NCBI RefSeq assembly: GCF_002443255.2
Contig: NW_019211456.1
Span: 36,711,042-36,775,041 of the forward strand
Direction of reading: 5' to 3'
DNA from: Varroa destructor
Lineage: Eukaryota; Arthropoda; Arachnida; Mesostigmata; Varroidae
Length of the DNA stretch: 64,000 nt
The position numbers and the translations under genes were made by a program. The notes beneath the pieces were generated by a model. The model did not search any database, was not told the origin of the DNA, and saw only the letters and a list, made by a program, of their open reading frames with translations. Below, one piece after another: positions 25,546 through 37,367 of this stretch (the stretch's first letter is position 1; the number at the start of each line of letters is the position of its first letter).

Positions 25546-28500
25546 ATGAAACGCAAACGGAGCTCAACGTTAGAGCTGTTAGGGGAACGGCAGACGCACG
25601 CGCGACGGCCACAGGTCCCTCTTCAACGATATGCTGAGGACAAGGCGGCACACTTTGAACTCGAAGAAATGGTATGTAAGCTGCCCGTTAGCGTTCGCAG
25701 TACGTTTCTCATGGTGTTTTCGCCGAACGGTGCTCAGGTAGCATCTACTCATGGTGACCACAAAATCTACGTTTGCCAGGTGTCGACTGGTCGTTTGCTA
25801 AACACTTTGGAAGGACATCCTCGAACGCCGTGGTGTCTTGCCTTTCACCCTACCTGCAACGATTTGTTAGCCAGCGGCTGTTTAGGTGGTGAGGTTCGTG
25901 TTTGGGATCTACGAGGCGGTGGTTCCGAGGTGTGGGTTTGTCCGGAAAAGTCCGTCATCACCTCACTATCATTCCACCCGATGGAGAACTTTATTGCATT
26001 GTCGACCGTTAACCGTGTTCATTTCTGGGACTGGAGCCGGCCAGAGCCGTTCGCCACAACGAAGACGAATTCCGAACGTGAAAAGGTTCGTCTAGTTCGG
26101 TTCTCCCCACAAGGCGACTATCTTTTAACGGGCATTACCAATGCACAATTGACCGGACCTATACGCCACTGTCGATCATCTATTCTTAACCGTTTGATGA
26201 CCATGTATCATCGACTTGGCGAGATGATACCGCCAAGTCCTTTGGCACGGCACCACGCGTCGTTACAGCGCCGAATAGCGCGTCGTGGTGGCCATCGTAG
26301 GGTCACTCACGATGATATATTTGAGCTTCTACGAAGTCGACAGTTGTTTTTATACCAGCGAGCCGAACGCTCGAATCCTCATCGCGGTAACGGATGGAGT
26401 CAGTCGCCATCTGAACTGGACGGACACCCCGGAGGAACTTATAACGGGCAGTCTACAGCAGAGAGTGCGCATAATCCACTTATGCTCTATTTTGAACTTC
26501 GCTCAGAACAGCACCGTCAACAAGAACGTCTCCAGGAGCGCCAACAGCAGCAACCGTCACCGTCACAACAACCCCAACAATCGGCAACAAGCGCGAGCGG
26601 TTCCACCTCAAATGGTTCTCAGTCATATTCATTTTATCCACCGTTTAGCCTAGCTGGACCCTCCAGCTCTTCCACTTTACCTCCATTCTCTGCGGCAACT
26701 ACAACTTCCTCATCCGCATTTTCAGCCGCTGGCTCAACTGCTTCTAACCTTGGATCATCATTATCATCTTCTTTGCCTTCATCATCAAGAACTGTTGCAC
26801 AGAAGTCATCGTTGCAGTCTACAATTTTAAAGGCCCGCCAGCGTAGCCTGTTCACCCGACGTCAACCACCAGCATCCCGTGGTTCAAGCAATAGTAATAG
26901 CAGTAATAGTAATGGCGACGGTGGAAGCAGCAGCTTCGCTTCGAGCGCCAGCCAGACTGACAGCCCCTCTGGAGGGCAGCTAAACGACAGGAATGCCCAG
27001 CGAGGGGACAGTTCGAACTTGTTGGAAACGTTCAATCGACTTCGAGCGCTGTGTTCACGACTAGAAAGTCAAATGTTACAACACTCCGAAAATAACCAAC
27101 AGCAGCAACAACAGCTGCTTCATATTGGCCCATCTGCTTCTGCAAGCAGTGCGTCATTGCCGCAACCATCGTCGTCATCTTTCCCCCCCCTACCATCAGC
27201 ATCCTCGAGTGTGGCCAGAACGTCGTCGTCGTCTCATGCGTCAATCTCATCGAATCCGACATTAACCAGACAGCATTTGCCCTCAACTTCGTCTAGAGAC
27301 TTCGGTTTTCCTGGGAATTTGAATTCTTCCACTGATTCTTTGCGAACCACATCAACACTTCCATCATCGTCACCAGCGGCAAACGATCTAGACGCTCGTT
27401 CCCCCACTTCATCGAATGAGTCTCGAAGTGATATCTCACTGTCACTTGTCTCACTTTTGAGCCGTCTTCAAGAAAGTTTGCAGTCTTTAAGCGAGGCGAC
27501 GAATCTCACAGGAATTAATGGCGACGGAGCTGCAGCGCGCCAGCAAATTCGCGAAGTCCGACATCGAATTTCGGAAATTCTCGAGCGTCTAGAAAATGTA
27601 AGTGGCTATCGCGAACGGTTGCAAAACCTTCGTGAACAAATCTACGCAGCTGCTGAAAGAATGGCTCGACGAAATGAAGAGGATGACCAATCACCGAGTC
27701 GTTCTCAGCAGCTGGATCTTGCGTACTGTCTTTGGTTGGTCGAAATGTCACTTCAACTAACCGACCAGATGCATCGAATTCTCCGAGCTGATTATCGTCT
27801 AAGTACGCTGCATTTGACCCGAGGCCGCCGAGAGATTCGAACTTCCCGAGGGCCGCGTTTTGAAGATGATAACTCTCAGCAAGCAAATCTGCCATCAGGC
27901 GTCCTACCTCTATCTTCCGGGGTCGGTGTTGGGACTCCGGCGGCACCAAATGCTCCTAATCTATTGGTTTTCGGTTCTTCTGAATCAGAGAGTGAATCCG
28001 AAGGTGAAGGCGAGCGGGGATCAAGTGTACCACCATTTACACCGCCTCCTTTCCGCGCACCTCAATATAACTCCGCCCGTTATCCGACGGCAAATATGGG
28101 AACCATGGGCCCCGTGACGCATCGTATTCAGTATTGGCGAACGACCGGCGACGAAATGATTCCCCAGATCTCCGACTCCCGGGCGCGTGTCGTCGTTAAC
28201 GTCTGTAAGATTACGAACGACGGTTCCGTCGACGTAAGTCCGTGCGGTCGTCTGCTGGTTGCACTCGTACCCGACACGGTTGGAGTCACCCTAACCGTAT
28301 TCTCGTTGGAAGAGGCCTCCATGGGCCAAGTGCTATACACGTGGGGTTTTGGCCCTAATGCCGTCTCCGTAAGCTTCTCACCTCTATCCCGATACATTGT
28401 CGTCGGTTTGGCATCTTCACGTTACATGTCTCCGCAACGTGAGGTTGTGGCTCAAATCTTCCGACTAGGAGTCAGGCCTGTTCAAGGCCAGACGGGTGGT

Positions 28501-28836
28501 GTCCTTCTAGAGCACGTGGGAAATATGAGCCAGCCGTTGTTGGGTTCCAATGCATCGCATCAACTCAGTTCGCTCAACTGCGTTCGCTGGTTACCCAATC
28601 CGGGTGAGGGTCTTGTATATGGAACGAATAGGGGGACGCTATGCATTTGCCGGCCATTGTGTTCCGTTTGTCAGGAGTGCTCTGGCGAAGCAAGTGTGCA
28701 TGGTAGTGGCTCACGTGACGGAACAGATCATCGGGACGGCCCGGGTGGACTATTGCGCACTCGCAGGGACTCGTTTGAGAACCTCACCGCGCACGTTGAA
28801 GAGACAGCCATGCAGCAAGTCTTGCGCAGACCGTAG
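25546..28836 (+). CDS. AMBRA1 (activating molecule in Beclin-1-regulated autophagy), intronless
   Basis: This is one uninterrupted frame of 1096 residues from the first ATG (gaaccATGaaac); human AMBRA1 is near 1300. An in-frame GTG 72 bases upstream is not needed. Residues about 52-165 hold three WD40 repeats: VFSPNGAQVAS, then GHPRTPWCLAFHP...VRVWDLR, then ITSLSFHP...VHFWDW. Residues about 859-1036 match the conserved C-terminal block: HRIQYW, DVSPCGRLL, GFGPNAVSVSFSPLSRYIVVGLAS, CVRWLPNPGEGLVYGTNRG, ICRP. Known work shows these two blocks form one split propeller that binds DDB1. The middle (about 210-850) is Ser/Gln-rich low complexity with an Arg/Glu-rich, probably helical, stretch near 640-760. 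By family, it is a CRL4 substrate receptor acting on D-type cyclins and a scaffold for ULK1 and Beclin-1 in autophagy initiation. Confidence 0.95.
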   Translation: MKRKRSSTLELLGERQTHARRPQVPLQRYAEDKAAHFELEEMVCKLPVSVRSTFLMVFSPNGAQVASTHGDHKIYVCQVSTGRLLNTLEGHPRTPWCLAFHPTCNDLLASGCLGGEVRVWDLRGGGSEVWVCPEKSVITSLSFHPMENFIALSTVNRVHFWDWSRPEPFATTKTNSEREKVRLVRFSPQGDYLLTGITNAQLTGPIRHCRSSILNRLMTMYHRLGEMIPPSPLARHHASLQRRIARRGGHRRVTHDDIFELLRSRQLFLYQRAERSNPHRGNGWSQSPSELDGHPGGTYNGQSTAESAHNPLMLYFELRSEQHRQQERLQERQQQQPSPSQQPQQSATSASGSTSNGSQSYSFYPPFSLAGPSSSSTLPPFSAATTTSSSAFSAAGSTASNLGSSLSSSLPSSSRTVAQKSSLQSTILKARQRSLFTRRQPPASRGSSNSNSSNSNGDGGSSSFASSASQTDSPSGGQLNDRNAQRGDSSNLLETFNRLRALCSRLESQMLQHSENNQQQQQQLLHIGPSASASSASLPQPSSSSFPPLPSASSSVARTSSSSHASISSNPTLTRQHLPSTSSRDFGFPGNLNSSTDSLRTTSTLPSSSPAANDLDARSPTSSNESRSDISLSLVSLLSRLQESLQSLSEATNLTGINGDGAAARQQIREVRHRISEILERLENVSGYRERLQNLREQIYAAAERMARRNEEDDQSPSRSQQLDLAYCLWLVEMSLQLTDQMHRILRADYRLSTLHLTRGRREIRTSRGPRFEDDNSQQANLPSGVLPLSSGVGVGTPAAPNAPNLLVFGSSESESESEGEGERGSSVPPFTPPPFRAPQYNSARYPTANMGTMGPVTHRIQYWRTTGDEMIPQISDSRARVVVNVCKITNDGSVDVSPCGRLLVALVPDTVGVTLTVFSLEEASMGQVLYTWGFGPNAVSVSFSPLSRYIVVGLASSRYMSPQREVVAQIFRLGVRPVQGQTGGVLLEHVGNMSQPLLGSNASHQLSSLNCVRWLPNPGEGLVYGTNRGTLCICRPLCSVCQECSGEASVHGSGSRDGTDHRDGPGGLLRTRRDSFENLTAHVEETAMQQVLRRP

Positions 28837-29841
28837 CGACAACTACTGGCAGTGGAAGGTCGTCGTCAGAGTAGCAGTACTAGTAACGCGAAAATGAGTC
28901 TTAAGATAAAGACGAAAAGCTGCCGAGTTGCCTTTTACCTGCAGCCCTAAGGGTAATTCATGCAAGATACTTATGAAATGATCACTCACATAAATTCGTT
29001 TAGCCGGCAGCTCGTCTACCGGTTACTATATATGGACATTATGAATAATATTCTCGGGCATTTATACGAACACGACAGCATGTAGGAGATATATGGACGC
29101 ACGTACGGGCATGCTTGTACAGCGTGTGGTCGTAGCTTATGCGGGCTTACGAGTATGTTAACGAGATAACTTGTATTTCTTTATTGCATTATTAATGTGT
29201 TAATGTAATGCTGGCCTTGGGCAAGGATGAAGATAGATGACACTATGAGATGCGAGTCGCTTGGAGAAGGTAACAGTCAAAAGAAGAGCGATTTTGTTTT
29301 TTATTGATTATTTTAAACATTTGTCGTTTCTGTCCCGTCACATGTCGAACAACGACAATAAACAGAGAACGGTAATTTAAAGTGACGGAGCGAACGTATC
29401 AGTTGCACGATTCAAGGTACGAAGAGTGCTTTATTTAACAGTGGAGTTAGATTATTGCATAAGTGACAAATACACAAAAGGGACTAGGGTAATAAGCAAA
29501 CGTAGCCTAAACCAATCGTGAGAACAGGTCAAACAGCAACATAAAAGGCCGAAATTAATAAGCACCAATATAAATAAATGAGAAAAATAAAGGGAATAAT
29601 ATCACCAAAAGCAAAAATTGTACGCAGATGAAACTGAGACTTATCCAGTGAAGCCTCCCATAGCTCCAAATTTGCGACTGCGACGGCACTTCGATGTATA
29701 TATTTATGAAAATTTACAGTATCAACGAAGAATATAGTGTAGACGACAACTTTTTTTAGAAAAAGAGAACACTTGAAATAAACAGCATGGGAAAAAATAT
29801 ATATAGATAAAAAACAAAATGATGATCTGAACATATGAGAA

Positions 29842-29844
<3 letters not shown>
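28837..29844. other. AMBRA1 3' region
   Basis: I see no gene. It begins with the AMBRA1 3' UTR. Beyond about 29,400 it is AT-rich with no structure I can name. Confidence 0.45.
29357..29362 (+). other. polyadenylation signal candidate for AMBRA1
   Basis: AATAAA lies about 520 bases after the AMBRA1 stop codon on the same strand. Confidence 0.4.

Positions 29845-29881
<37 letters not shown>
29845..29881. repeat. (TA)n microsatellite
   Basis: An uninterrupted TA dinucleotide run of about 37 bases. Confidence 0.95.
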
Positions 29882-29885
<4 letters not shown>

Positions 29886-31734
29886 AGAAGGTTACAGAAG
29901 GTAATGGAAAGAAGAGGAAAAGAAAACACCTTTTTAGGTGCATCAAAAGCAGCACATAGCTGTAGATGGGCAAAGCGTGCATTGAACGAGTCCCCAGTTG
30001 GAAGAGAGGTGACGGAAACGTTGTAGCCGTGTAGGGGCTGCCACTTGTATATATGGTCGCTATATTTTGTATTTTGTGCTAACTGGGGGTATCAACCACG
30101 AGGATATGCAATAAATAAATTAAAAAGTATCACAACCTACCACAACCAATGTTATTATTTTTGTCAAGGATGGTAAATAGGTCTCTATGTCGACTGATGT
30201 CGGTTCGACTTGGCTGCAGGTTTGCTGAGAAACGACAAATAATTGGGAACAAATAAGGTTCCATATTTAGCGGTCTTTGGCGGTACATGCTGATATCCAT
30301 TAGTAACTCAAACAGTAGAGTCTCCGGTAGGAAGTCAGATGAAACTAGTTCGATATGCGTTTGCTACATAAAATGTGTGAAAATGTCGAGATGGTGTCAT
30401 GAGATAGTCTTTATATTGGATCATATTTTTCTAAACGAGAGTAATAATAAGAATTATATGCAGGTTCGTCAGTTGGCTCTAACGTATTGGTTGGTAATCT
30501 GATTCAATGTGAGAGTGATTCCGAGTAAAAAAAGACTTAGCACAAACTTAAGCATTTATTTCTATGATTTTATAGCATAAAGTGTTACTTTTTAGCCCGG
30601 ATACCTTCATATACGACTATATTGGAAGTAATGCTAGCAACTAACGATGGGCTCTATACCTTCGTATTTGAATTTTGTTTACCTAAATGTTCCCGGCGAA
30701 AATTTCGTTTTTTCGCACTATTCCATTCACTTAGCCATAGTGATTATGTCCGTCTATTCAGTATTCTATGAAAATCACCGAATTTATTTGCTGGAATATA
30801 TATAATGTCGAAATTTGTATTTCGATACCAATATGCCATTGCAAGCAGTAACTGGCAAAGAAATATTCTAGCCTAGTTAGCTAGTCTAGTTCGGCATATG
30901 CTTCCTGTTCTTACAATCATCGTCAGTTTTCGATTTTACCCTGTAGATTGCGTTGCGCTAGAGACCTACGAATATGGTTCATTCACACAAGCTTTAGAGA
31001 GGGTGTGTCATCTTTTAACCACTTGAACCTAGAACCTTTGAGCTCCTTAAATGGGCGAATGTTTTTTTCTGGAAGACGCTACGCCGTAGATACAATATGG
31101 TCTGGTGCACTACAATGAAAAGCTGTTAGAGATATTTTAGATGATCCGAACGTCTCGACAAATTAATCAGTGTAATTCAATGAAATATCGTACGTTGTTC
31201 GTCCAGACCATTTTTTGCGAAAGTGTCGTTTTAGCATATTGGATGGATCCATTTTAATCGTAGGGCCTTAGGGGAAGATTTATCAAGTACAGCGCCTAGA
31301 CATCTGAAAGGTACTGTGAGCCGTTGCGTGGCCTTTCACGACTTTGACGATTGAGCTGCTGTTATTGAGTGAAAGGTTGTGACACTTAGTGGATACTGTG
31401 TTATCGAAGCAGAATACCACGACCATTCGGTGCGACAGCATCTCAATAGAAAACGAACACAAGGTATCTTTACAATTAATTACTTCTGAATATAGAAAAG
31501 TGTTCGCTTTGATCGGTTACCCAGGTTTAACAGTCTCGGGAAAAACAAATGCACGTATGCGTCCGGTAGACAATTTAAGCGAACAGACTGAGATAGGTAG
31601 AAGGGGAAAACTATAAAAGGATAGAAAATTATTTTGGTCCAGACGGCATAAATATATGAATCTGAACAAGGAGAATGTTTCAGAGATGCAACAAAGCCTA
31701 TAATCTACTAGTGGTTTCAAAGATGGAAATCAAA
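29882..31734. other. intergenic stretch, no supported gene
   Basis: I see no gene. The part next to the integrase relic (31389-31616, an open frame of 75 codons) may be decayed retroelement sequence, but I cannot recognise protease, reverse transcriptase or RNase H motifs in it. Confidence 0.35.
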
Positions 31735-32340
31735 CTCACGAAGGCAAAACTTTACAGATGCTACGTAATGGACATACTGAAGCTGTCTGCATGAAATCAT
31801 CGTACAGGTCGATCCCTTTCTGGCCTGGCATACATAAAGATAGGAAACACAGCTAAGTCTCACACCTTCTACGGACGAGCGGCCTAGCGTTCCCCGAAAA
31901 CGGCTCAAAACTGACCGACTTCAGATGGACGTTGAAAAGACTCCACGCGGATTTCGCAGTACTGGTAAATGGCAAGACATATCTGGTTTTTGTTCATGGC
32001 CTGACAGGAGAGTCATGCCGGAGATATATGAAATGAGATAACGGCTTCCTCAACTGTCTGTTACTTTTGACATATTCGCCAGGGTCGGATACCTATAAGT
32101 ACTGGTCACTCACAACGGAACCTAGCTCATATCTGTGGCGTTTCAAAAGTTTTCTTCACAGTACCCTCGAAAAATACCTCAGATACGGGCTGCACTGCGA
32201 GTTCAACTAAGCTGCATGCACATCCATGCTGCAAAGACAAAAAAATCTCCAGCTGAGATGTTTAGAAGACAAATTCGAGCGGAGCCAAACGTCCTTGTAA
32301 GATTCAGATGTCAGAAAACAGGTAATCGAAAACAAGACTG
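31735..32340 (+). mobile_element. degraded Ty3/Gypsy-type retrotransposon, integrase remnant
   Basis: Plus-strand fragments follow the order of a Gypsy-type integrase. Near 31770-31845, GHTEAVCMK...FWPGIHKD matches the zinc-binding region and the WPG..KDIE motif, and ends at a stop. Near 31938-32000, RLHADFAVLVNGKTYLVFV matches the first catalytic Asp segment (HxDFxGP...FLVVVD). After a frame change, near 32066-32125, is FDIFARVGYL, a TAA (32096-32098), then VLVTHNGT and a TAG (32123-32125). Here the second catalytic Asp of the usual SDNGT is His. Near 32135-32300, AAKTKKSPAEMFRRQIR matches the TPH.TTG.SPAELLFGR segment. Several stops, one frameshift and the lost Asp show it is dead. I saw no long terminal repeats or reverse transcriptase. 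Confidence 0.7.
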
Positions 32341-32381
32341 AAAAACGAGATTTTGATATAGTGATTTCGTTTATATCAACG

Positions 32382-32475
32382 ATTGTTGAAAACCAATAGG
32401 AAGATTTAAACACCAGGAAGAAAAGTTAATTGTTGAAAACCAATAGGAAGATTTAAACACCAGGAAGAAAAGTTA
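32382..32475. repeat. 47-bp perfect tandem duplication
   Basis: The unit starting ATTGTTGAAAACCAATAGG occurs twice in direct contact (32382-32428 and 32429-32475) with no mismatch seen, so it is a recent duplication or an assembly effect. Confidence 0.93.
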
Positions 32476-33202
32476 AAGATTTATCGTTTATAAGACTGAG
32501 GTTGATGTAATGAAGTAAACCATGTATTGAAAGCAAATCCGTTCATACCTAACGTCGTTCTGCTTCTTATTGAAACAGAACTCACTCGCCTAAGTGCAGG
32601 TGCTTTACCAAAAACCCCGAATAACTAGGACACAAACCGGAACGACCTCTTACGAACAGTAAATAAACAGCCATCTAACTGTCTGATCAAAATCTTATCA
32701 GGAGACACGTCTACTTCAGGAACAAGAGATTACAACGGAAGGTAGAGATAGAATGAAACGGTGATTTCAGAGACACAAAAACGCGTTAGGTATAATAAAA
32801 CCTTTAGATTAGACTAGGTTCAACTAGTGAAATATAAAACTCAAATATAAGCATTTGGAGGATTTGTGTATTTTTGCCTGCTGACATCAATCAACAGTGG
32901 GAATGGTCATAATCTTTAGCTTTGATTCAACGCTCTCTTTCCGGCTTAAACTTGTCGCAAGACAACGGCTCAGGCTACGATTTGTGGACGGCACAGCTTT
33001 TTAAAAAAAATTTTACCAGCCTTTGAACGGCTTAGAATTGCTAAAACGTGTAACGATGTTCTTCGATACGTCACATCCTCACGTGGATATCGTGAGATGA
33101 TTATCTTGCCCGGTAGGACATGTACCTATTATGTAATAAAGACAATACTGTTGTTTATTGCTCATTCACAGTGTATGTATATGAATATTTAATATATATA
33201 TA

Positions 33203-33302
33203 NNNNNNNNNNNNNNNNNNNNNNNNNNNNNNNNNNNNNNNNNNNNNNNNNNNNNNNNNNNNNNNNNNNNNNNNNNNNNNNNNNNNNNNNNNNNNNNNNN
33301 NN
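33203..33302. other. assembly gap (100 N)
   Basis: Exactly 100 N flanked on both sides by TA-rich repeats. The round number suggests a gap of unknown size at an AT microsatellite. Confidence 0.99.
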
Positions 33303-33925
33303 CATATATATAATTTTTTTGAGAGAGTAAATAACCGTTTTCCACAACCGGAACCATTATTTAGCTATATTATTGAACATACATATGATCATATTGCATT
33401 TCTTCGAACAAGTTTCAAAAAAAAAGAAAACAGTGTATAGATCAACGCGTATTTGGTCTATTTTCTTGTCAAAAAATAGATATATCTATATAACAGCAGC
33501 CTATGTTTTGCATAGCAACTTCCTGTGATTATCAAATTCAACATTTATGTCTTCGCTGATCGCAGACGAGCGAAAATAAAGTACAAGTTCTTAGGGTAAG
33601 ATGACTGCACCGGGCCGGAGTCGTCCTCGAACATATTCGTGAAACGACGACACGTCGGATCAACAATCAGCGATATATCATCGTCATAATTAACTAAAGA
33701 TTTTACACAAACCAAACTCATCGGTTGCAAATAAGCAAAGGATTTTTGTATCTGAGATAGGCCCAACACCAGCAGTTAGCAGCAACCGTGTCACACGAAA
33801 GGCTCTATAATAGTTCCCTAAAGTTAACACCGGTTGGAATGCCTCGATTTAATCATCGCCGTCAGTGGGATAGCAGAACTGAATCTTGGGACGGACCGAT
33901 TTGACGAACAGAAACCGAAACCGAA
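33303..33925. other. intergenic stretch with one weak minus frame
   Basis: A 74-codon minus-strand frame (33545-33769) contains an acidic stretch near SLVNYDDDISLIVD and could be an orphan 3' exon. I find no partner exon and no family, so I do not call it a gene. Confidence 0.3.
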
Positions 33926-33948
33926 AACAACAACAACAACAACAACAA

Positions 33949-33980
<32 letters not shown>

Positions 33981-33981
33981 A
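33926..33981. repeat. CAA/CAG trinucleotide repeat
   Basis: CAA units, then CAG units, then CAA units, about 56 bases in all. Confidence 0.93.
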
Positions 33982-34045
33982 AAGATTTGCTGATGTATCT
34001 AAGAACAGTGATCAAATCCCTTATTTGAGCCAACAGCTACTAACA

Positions 34046-34080
34046 TAGAGAGAGAGGAGAGAGAGAGAGAGAGGAGAGAG
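34046..34080. repeat. (AG)n microsatellite with interruptions
   Basis: About 35 bases of AG/GA with occasional GG interruptions. Confidence 0.9.
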
Positions 34081-34638
34081 TGCGACATCTTAGACACTGC
34101 CCAACCGCCCTCTTAAAGACTCGAGTTGTTTTCTTCCAGAAATAACAATTTTTAACACTGTTCCGCCCTGTGTCATCAGATCAGCTAGGGCAGCTTGGTG
34201 CGTCCAGCGGATTATGAAATAGAAAATGGAAACAGAATTTTTTAAGCGCGTTTTGAAACGATGCAATTGATGCAGTTAACCAGACAGACAGAAATGAACG
34301 TAGACACACAAAACATATCACTTGTTAGAAGGTCATCGACTTATAACGCAGAGATATAACACAATTCTGTTGGTCCAATGAATCACTTCAGTTCCTTGTT
34401 ACTGTGATTGAAAAGCGCTTGGAAACGCAATCTGCTTCGTGTCCCTGCCCAAAAGATCAGCCGCCTTCCCAATTGAGAAATATCATCGGTCATTGTTTTA
34501 CTACTTCAGGCCATATATCGAACGGAATAATGAATTTTATATACAGAAATTCCTAGCATGGCTAAGATAACTGCAACAATAGGTGACGAACGTAAACATC
34601 GTCAAACAAAGTTGAATTTCCAATTCGCTCGATGGCGT

Positions 34639-37367
34639 TCATGGCGGTGCTAATTTGATGATTTCGACACGAGCCTTCTTAGACAGTGTTTGACCACCCT
34701 GTGACTGACGAGATTCTTGAGGCACAGAGGTACCTTGAGTATGTTCTATTGCTACTAATTCTTTTGTATTTAGTTGTTGCTGTTGGCCTGCAGGTTCTTG
34801 AGTGGCTGGGCCTCGTGTAATGCTAATCGTTATTCGCTTTGACATTAAAACGAAATCGGTCATTCGCTTCCGAGCTTCTTCTGGCCGGTAGCCTTCTTTT
34901 TGACGCTCCTGTACGCGCGGCATGGTCATTGCAAACGTCTCAATCAAAGCGTCAGGACAACTACAGTCGTGCACCTCTCGCAGATGTCGCTGTAGAAGTG
35001 GCGCGGCGATCGTCACCTACAAGATCAGAACGTAGCAGAAGCACGTGATTTATATTGTCATTCTTAATTACAGACAACGCAAAATTTGGTTTTTAGTCCA
35101 AACGGCAAAATAAAAACAGTTTTCTAATAATAATTTCAGCACAATTGCACCGCACGATAAGGTAGGATACTATAATTTGCCGCCGCCGCCGCCGCCGCCA
35201 ACAACAAGATCCTCAAGCAAAAATGAACGATACTCATATTTCGATAGTAAACGAGATAAAACACCTTGTTAGCATGATGAGTTGATATAGAATGTAGTAG
35301 TTAGCACCCCTGTCCGTGCAAAGATCCTAATTATTTAACTAGGTATACCTCTCCACAAATTTCGCAGTGGTAGTATAGCTGTTGTTTCGTGTGGTACTCC
35401 GAATGTTTGAGGAGTTCTTCGGGAGTCTGGTAGAACTGTTTACAGACTCGGCATTGCAGAGGATCGAGTGCGCACTCCCTGCGGTGAGCGAGAAGGTCCG
35501 AACGTGAGGGGAATGTTCGACTGTAGTGGCAGAGAGCGCAGGTAAATTGTCTCCGAGGGTGTACACGTTCAATATGAGCAGTCATATCGTCCTTCGACGA
35601 TACGCTCAGGCCGCAGTAGTAACAGCTACGTTCGAAACGAAGTAAAGGCAGATGCTCAATTGAGATGCTACGAAATGTGTCACCATGTATACTATTACTC
35701 GTATGAATAACATAATAATACAAAATATGCGAAAAAAAAAAATATCAGTCATACACGACGCCTGACTTAGATACACATCAATAGCTGAACGTTTCTTCAT
35801 CACTCAGTATTTCGCAACGTATTCCTGTGCACATTGGCATAAGACGACGTATCGAGGCCTGCTAACGGCCTTCACTGCGTTATACGTCCAAATGATTATC
35901 GATTGATGTTAGACATCGAGCAATAGTTAGCGTCTAGTCCTACCGAGAATGAAACAGCACTCTTTAATCGAATGCTGCTAAGTTAAAAGACTGACAAAAA
36001 TGGAAACGTTTGCAGACAAATCGCGCACCAGCTATTTTGTGTACGGTGATTTTTTCGATGGCCTATGTACTTTCGATGAGTTTCGAGCACCTTGCCACAG
36101 AACTCGCAGGGAAAATGGCCGCGGTGCTGCAGTAGTTCGTGGGAGGCCAGCGAGTCGCGGGTCTGGAACAGTAGCTTGCATTCTGCGCAGGGATAGAGTT
36201 GGTGTACCTGCGAAATCATAAGTCAAAACACAGCTCCGATTGAATCGACTGGCTATTCTGCTATACGCTAACTACGATCGATACAAAGTGAATTTCTATA
36301 ATATCTGAAAGCAAGCTTTCGTGTGAAGTGGCGAACGTCTGCTTCAGACTCGGTTGCTCATACATCCACCTGCTAACAATGCCGAGCAGTCTAAATGGTA
36401 CTAGCAACAAACAGGTGCTAGTATTTAGCTAAAGAGAGCTTGTTGATTTAGATAACTAGTTGTATAGAATACAAGACGATTTTGGTTGAGATACGTAATT
36501 ATCAAGGTTAAGGAATCACTCCCAAAAGGGATGCCAATTGATAAAACTTTTCGTTACCCTCTGCAAATGAAAGTTGAGTTGTACTGCCGAAGTAGAAGAC
36601 GCTTCACACAGATGACAACCGTAAACCATTCGACTGGTAGTACCAAACGAAGTTACCGAATTGTTTGGCTGGAAAGTGAACACATGCTCTCATAAAAATA
36701 CAGCTCAGTAAAAGCCCACATCTATTGGACCTCCACACACGAATAGTTCAGGGTCAACGCATATATATAACATAAATCAACATTTGTTAGCTGCCAATGC
36801 ATGGTGACATTGAGTACAGAAGACTTCAAATATTCAAAGTAACACCCACTAATACTACTTCAATTGCTTCTGTTCGACTAAAAACTGTTGTGCATGTTAG
36901 CATCTTGTATATGTAACCGCAATCTGCGGTGTTTTTTTACCATTGTTGTGAATAATAATAGATCACTGAACGTCCCTACGCAGTTCGTTCTCGCCGACTA
37001 TGATGATTCTTTCGTCTTTAATATCGCCTTCATTTCATTGAAATTAGATAACTAACGCGGTATATAGATGGCACCCTAAGGTTTAATAAATAGATTTTTA
37101 CCTGGGAGTTACTGCTCTCCGAAAAAACACTAGTAGTTTTACCTTACTGGTAATTTCTTCTCCATCGCTACCCACGGGAAAGAAAGCTGGCTTCGGTGTC
37201 GAACGAGTCTTCGGAGTTTCATCTGCAATTAGCTGAGGGTGCTTAAACTGCCCCTGATGGGGCTGCAGTTGTTGGAATTGCGGTTGTGAGTCCTTACATG
37301 ACGGGTAGATCTGGGTAATGCAGAATAGATCGGGCGAAGCGTTTATCACGTTCGGATTTACGTCCAT
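34639..37367 (-). CDS. C2H2 zinc-finger protein, seven fingers (four coding exons)
   Basis: The exons, 5' to 3' on the minus strand, are 37143-37367, 35996-36207, 35667 (or about 35634) down to 35349, and 34639-35016. The total is about 377 residues. Phases agree at every junction. Fingers 1 and 2 (about 82-103 and 109-129) are canonical. Finger 3 (from CAIC at 136) is degenerate and lies across the weakest junction (donor TT|gtcagt). Finger 4 (161-182, CYYC...HIERVH) is canonical. Finger 5 (189-211) has 14 residues between Cys and His and ends HRREC. Finger 6 (218-238) is canonical. Finger 7 is split by an intron after HCEICGE and completed exactly by VTIAAPLLQRHLREVH, which strongly supports that junction. 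The N-terminal 75 residues are Gln/Pro-rich and the tail is Gln-rich and basic. By fold it is a DNA-binding regulator; the orthologue is not identified. The first ATG follows an AG, so an upstream exon may exist. Confidence 0.75.
35179..35199. repeat. short CCG repeat in a zinc-finger gene intron
   Basis: About seven GCC/CCG units between the third and fourth coding exons of the zinc-finger gene. Confidence 0.85.
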
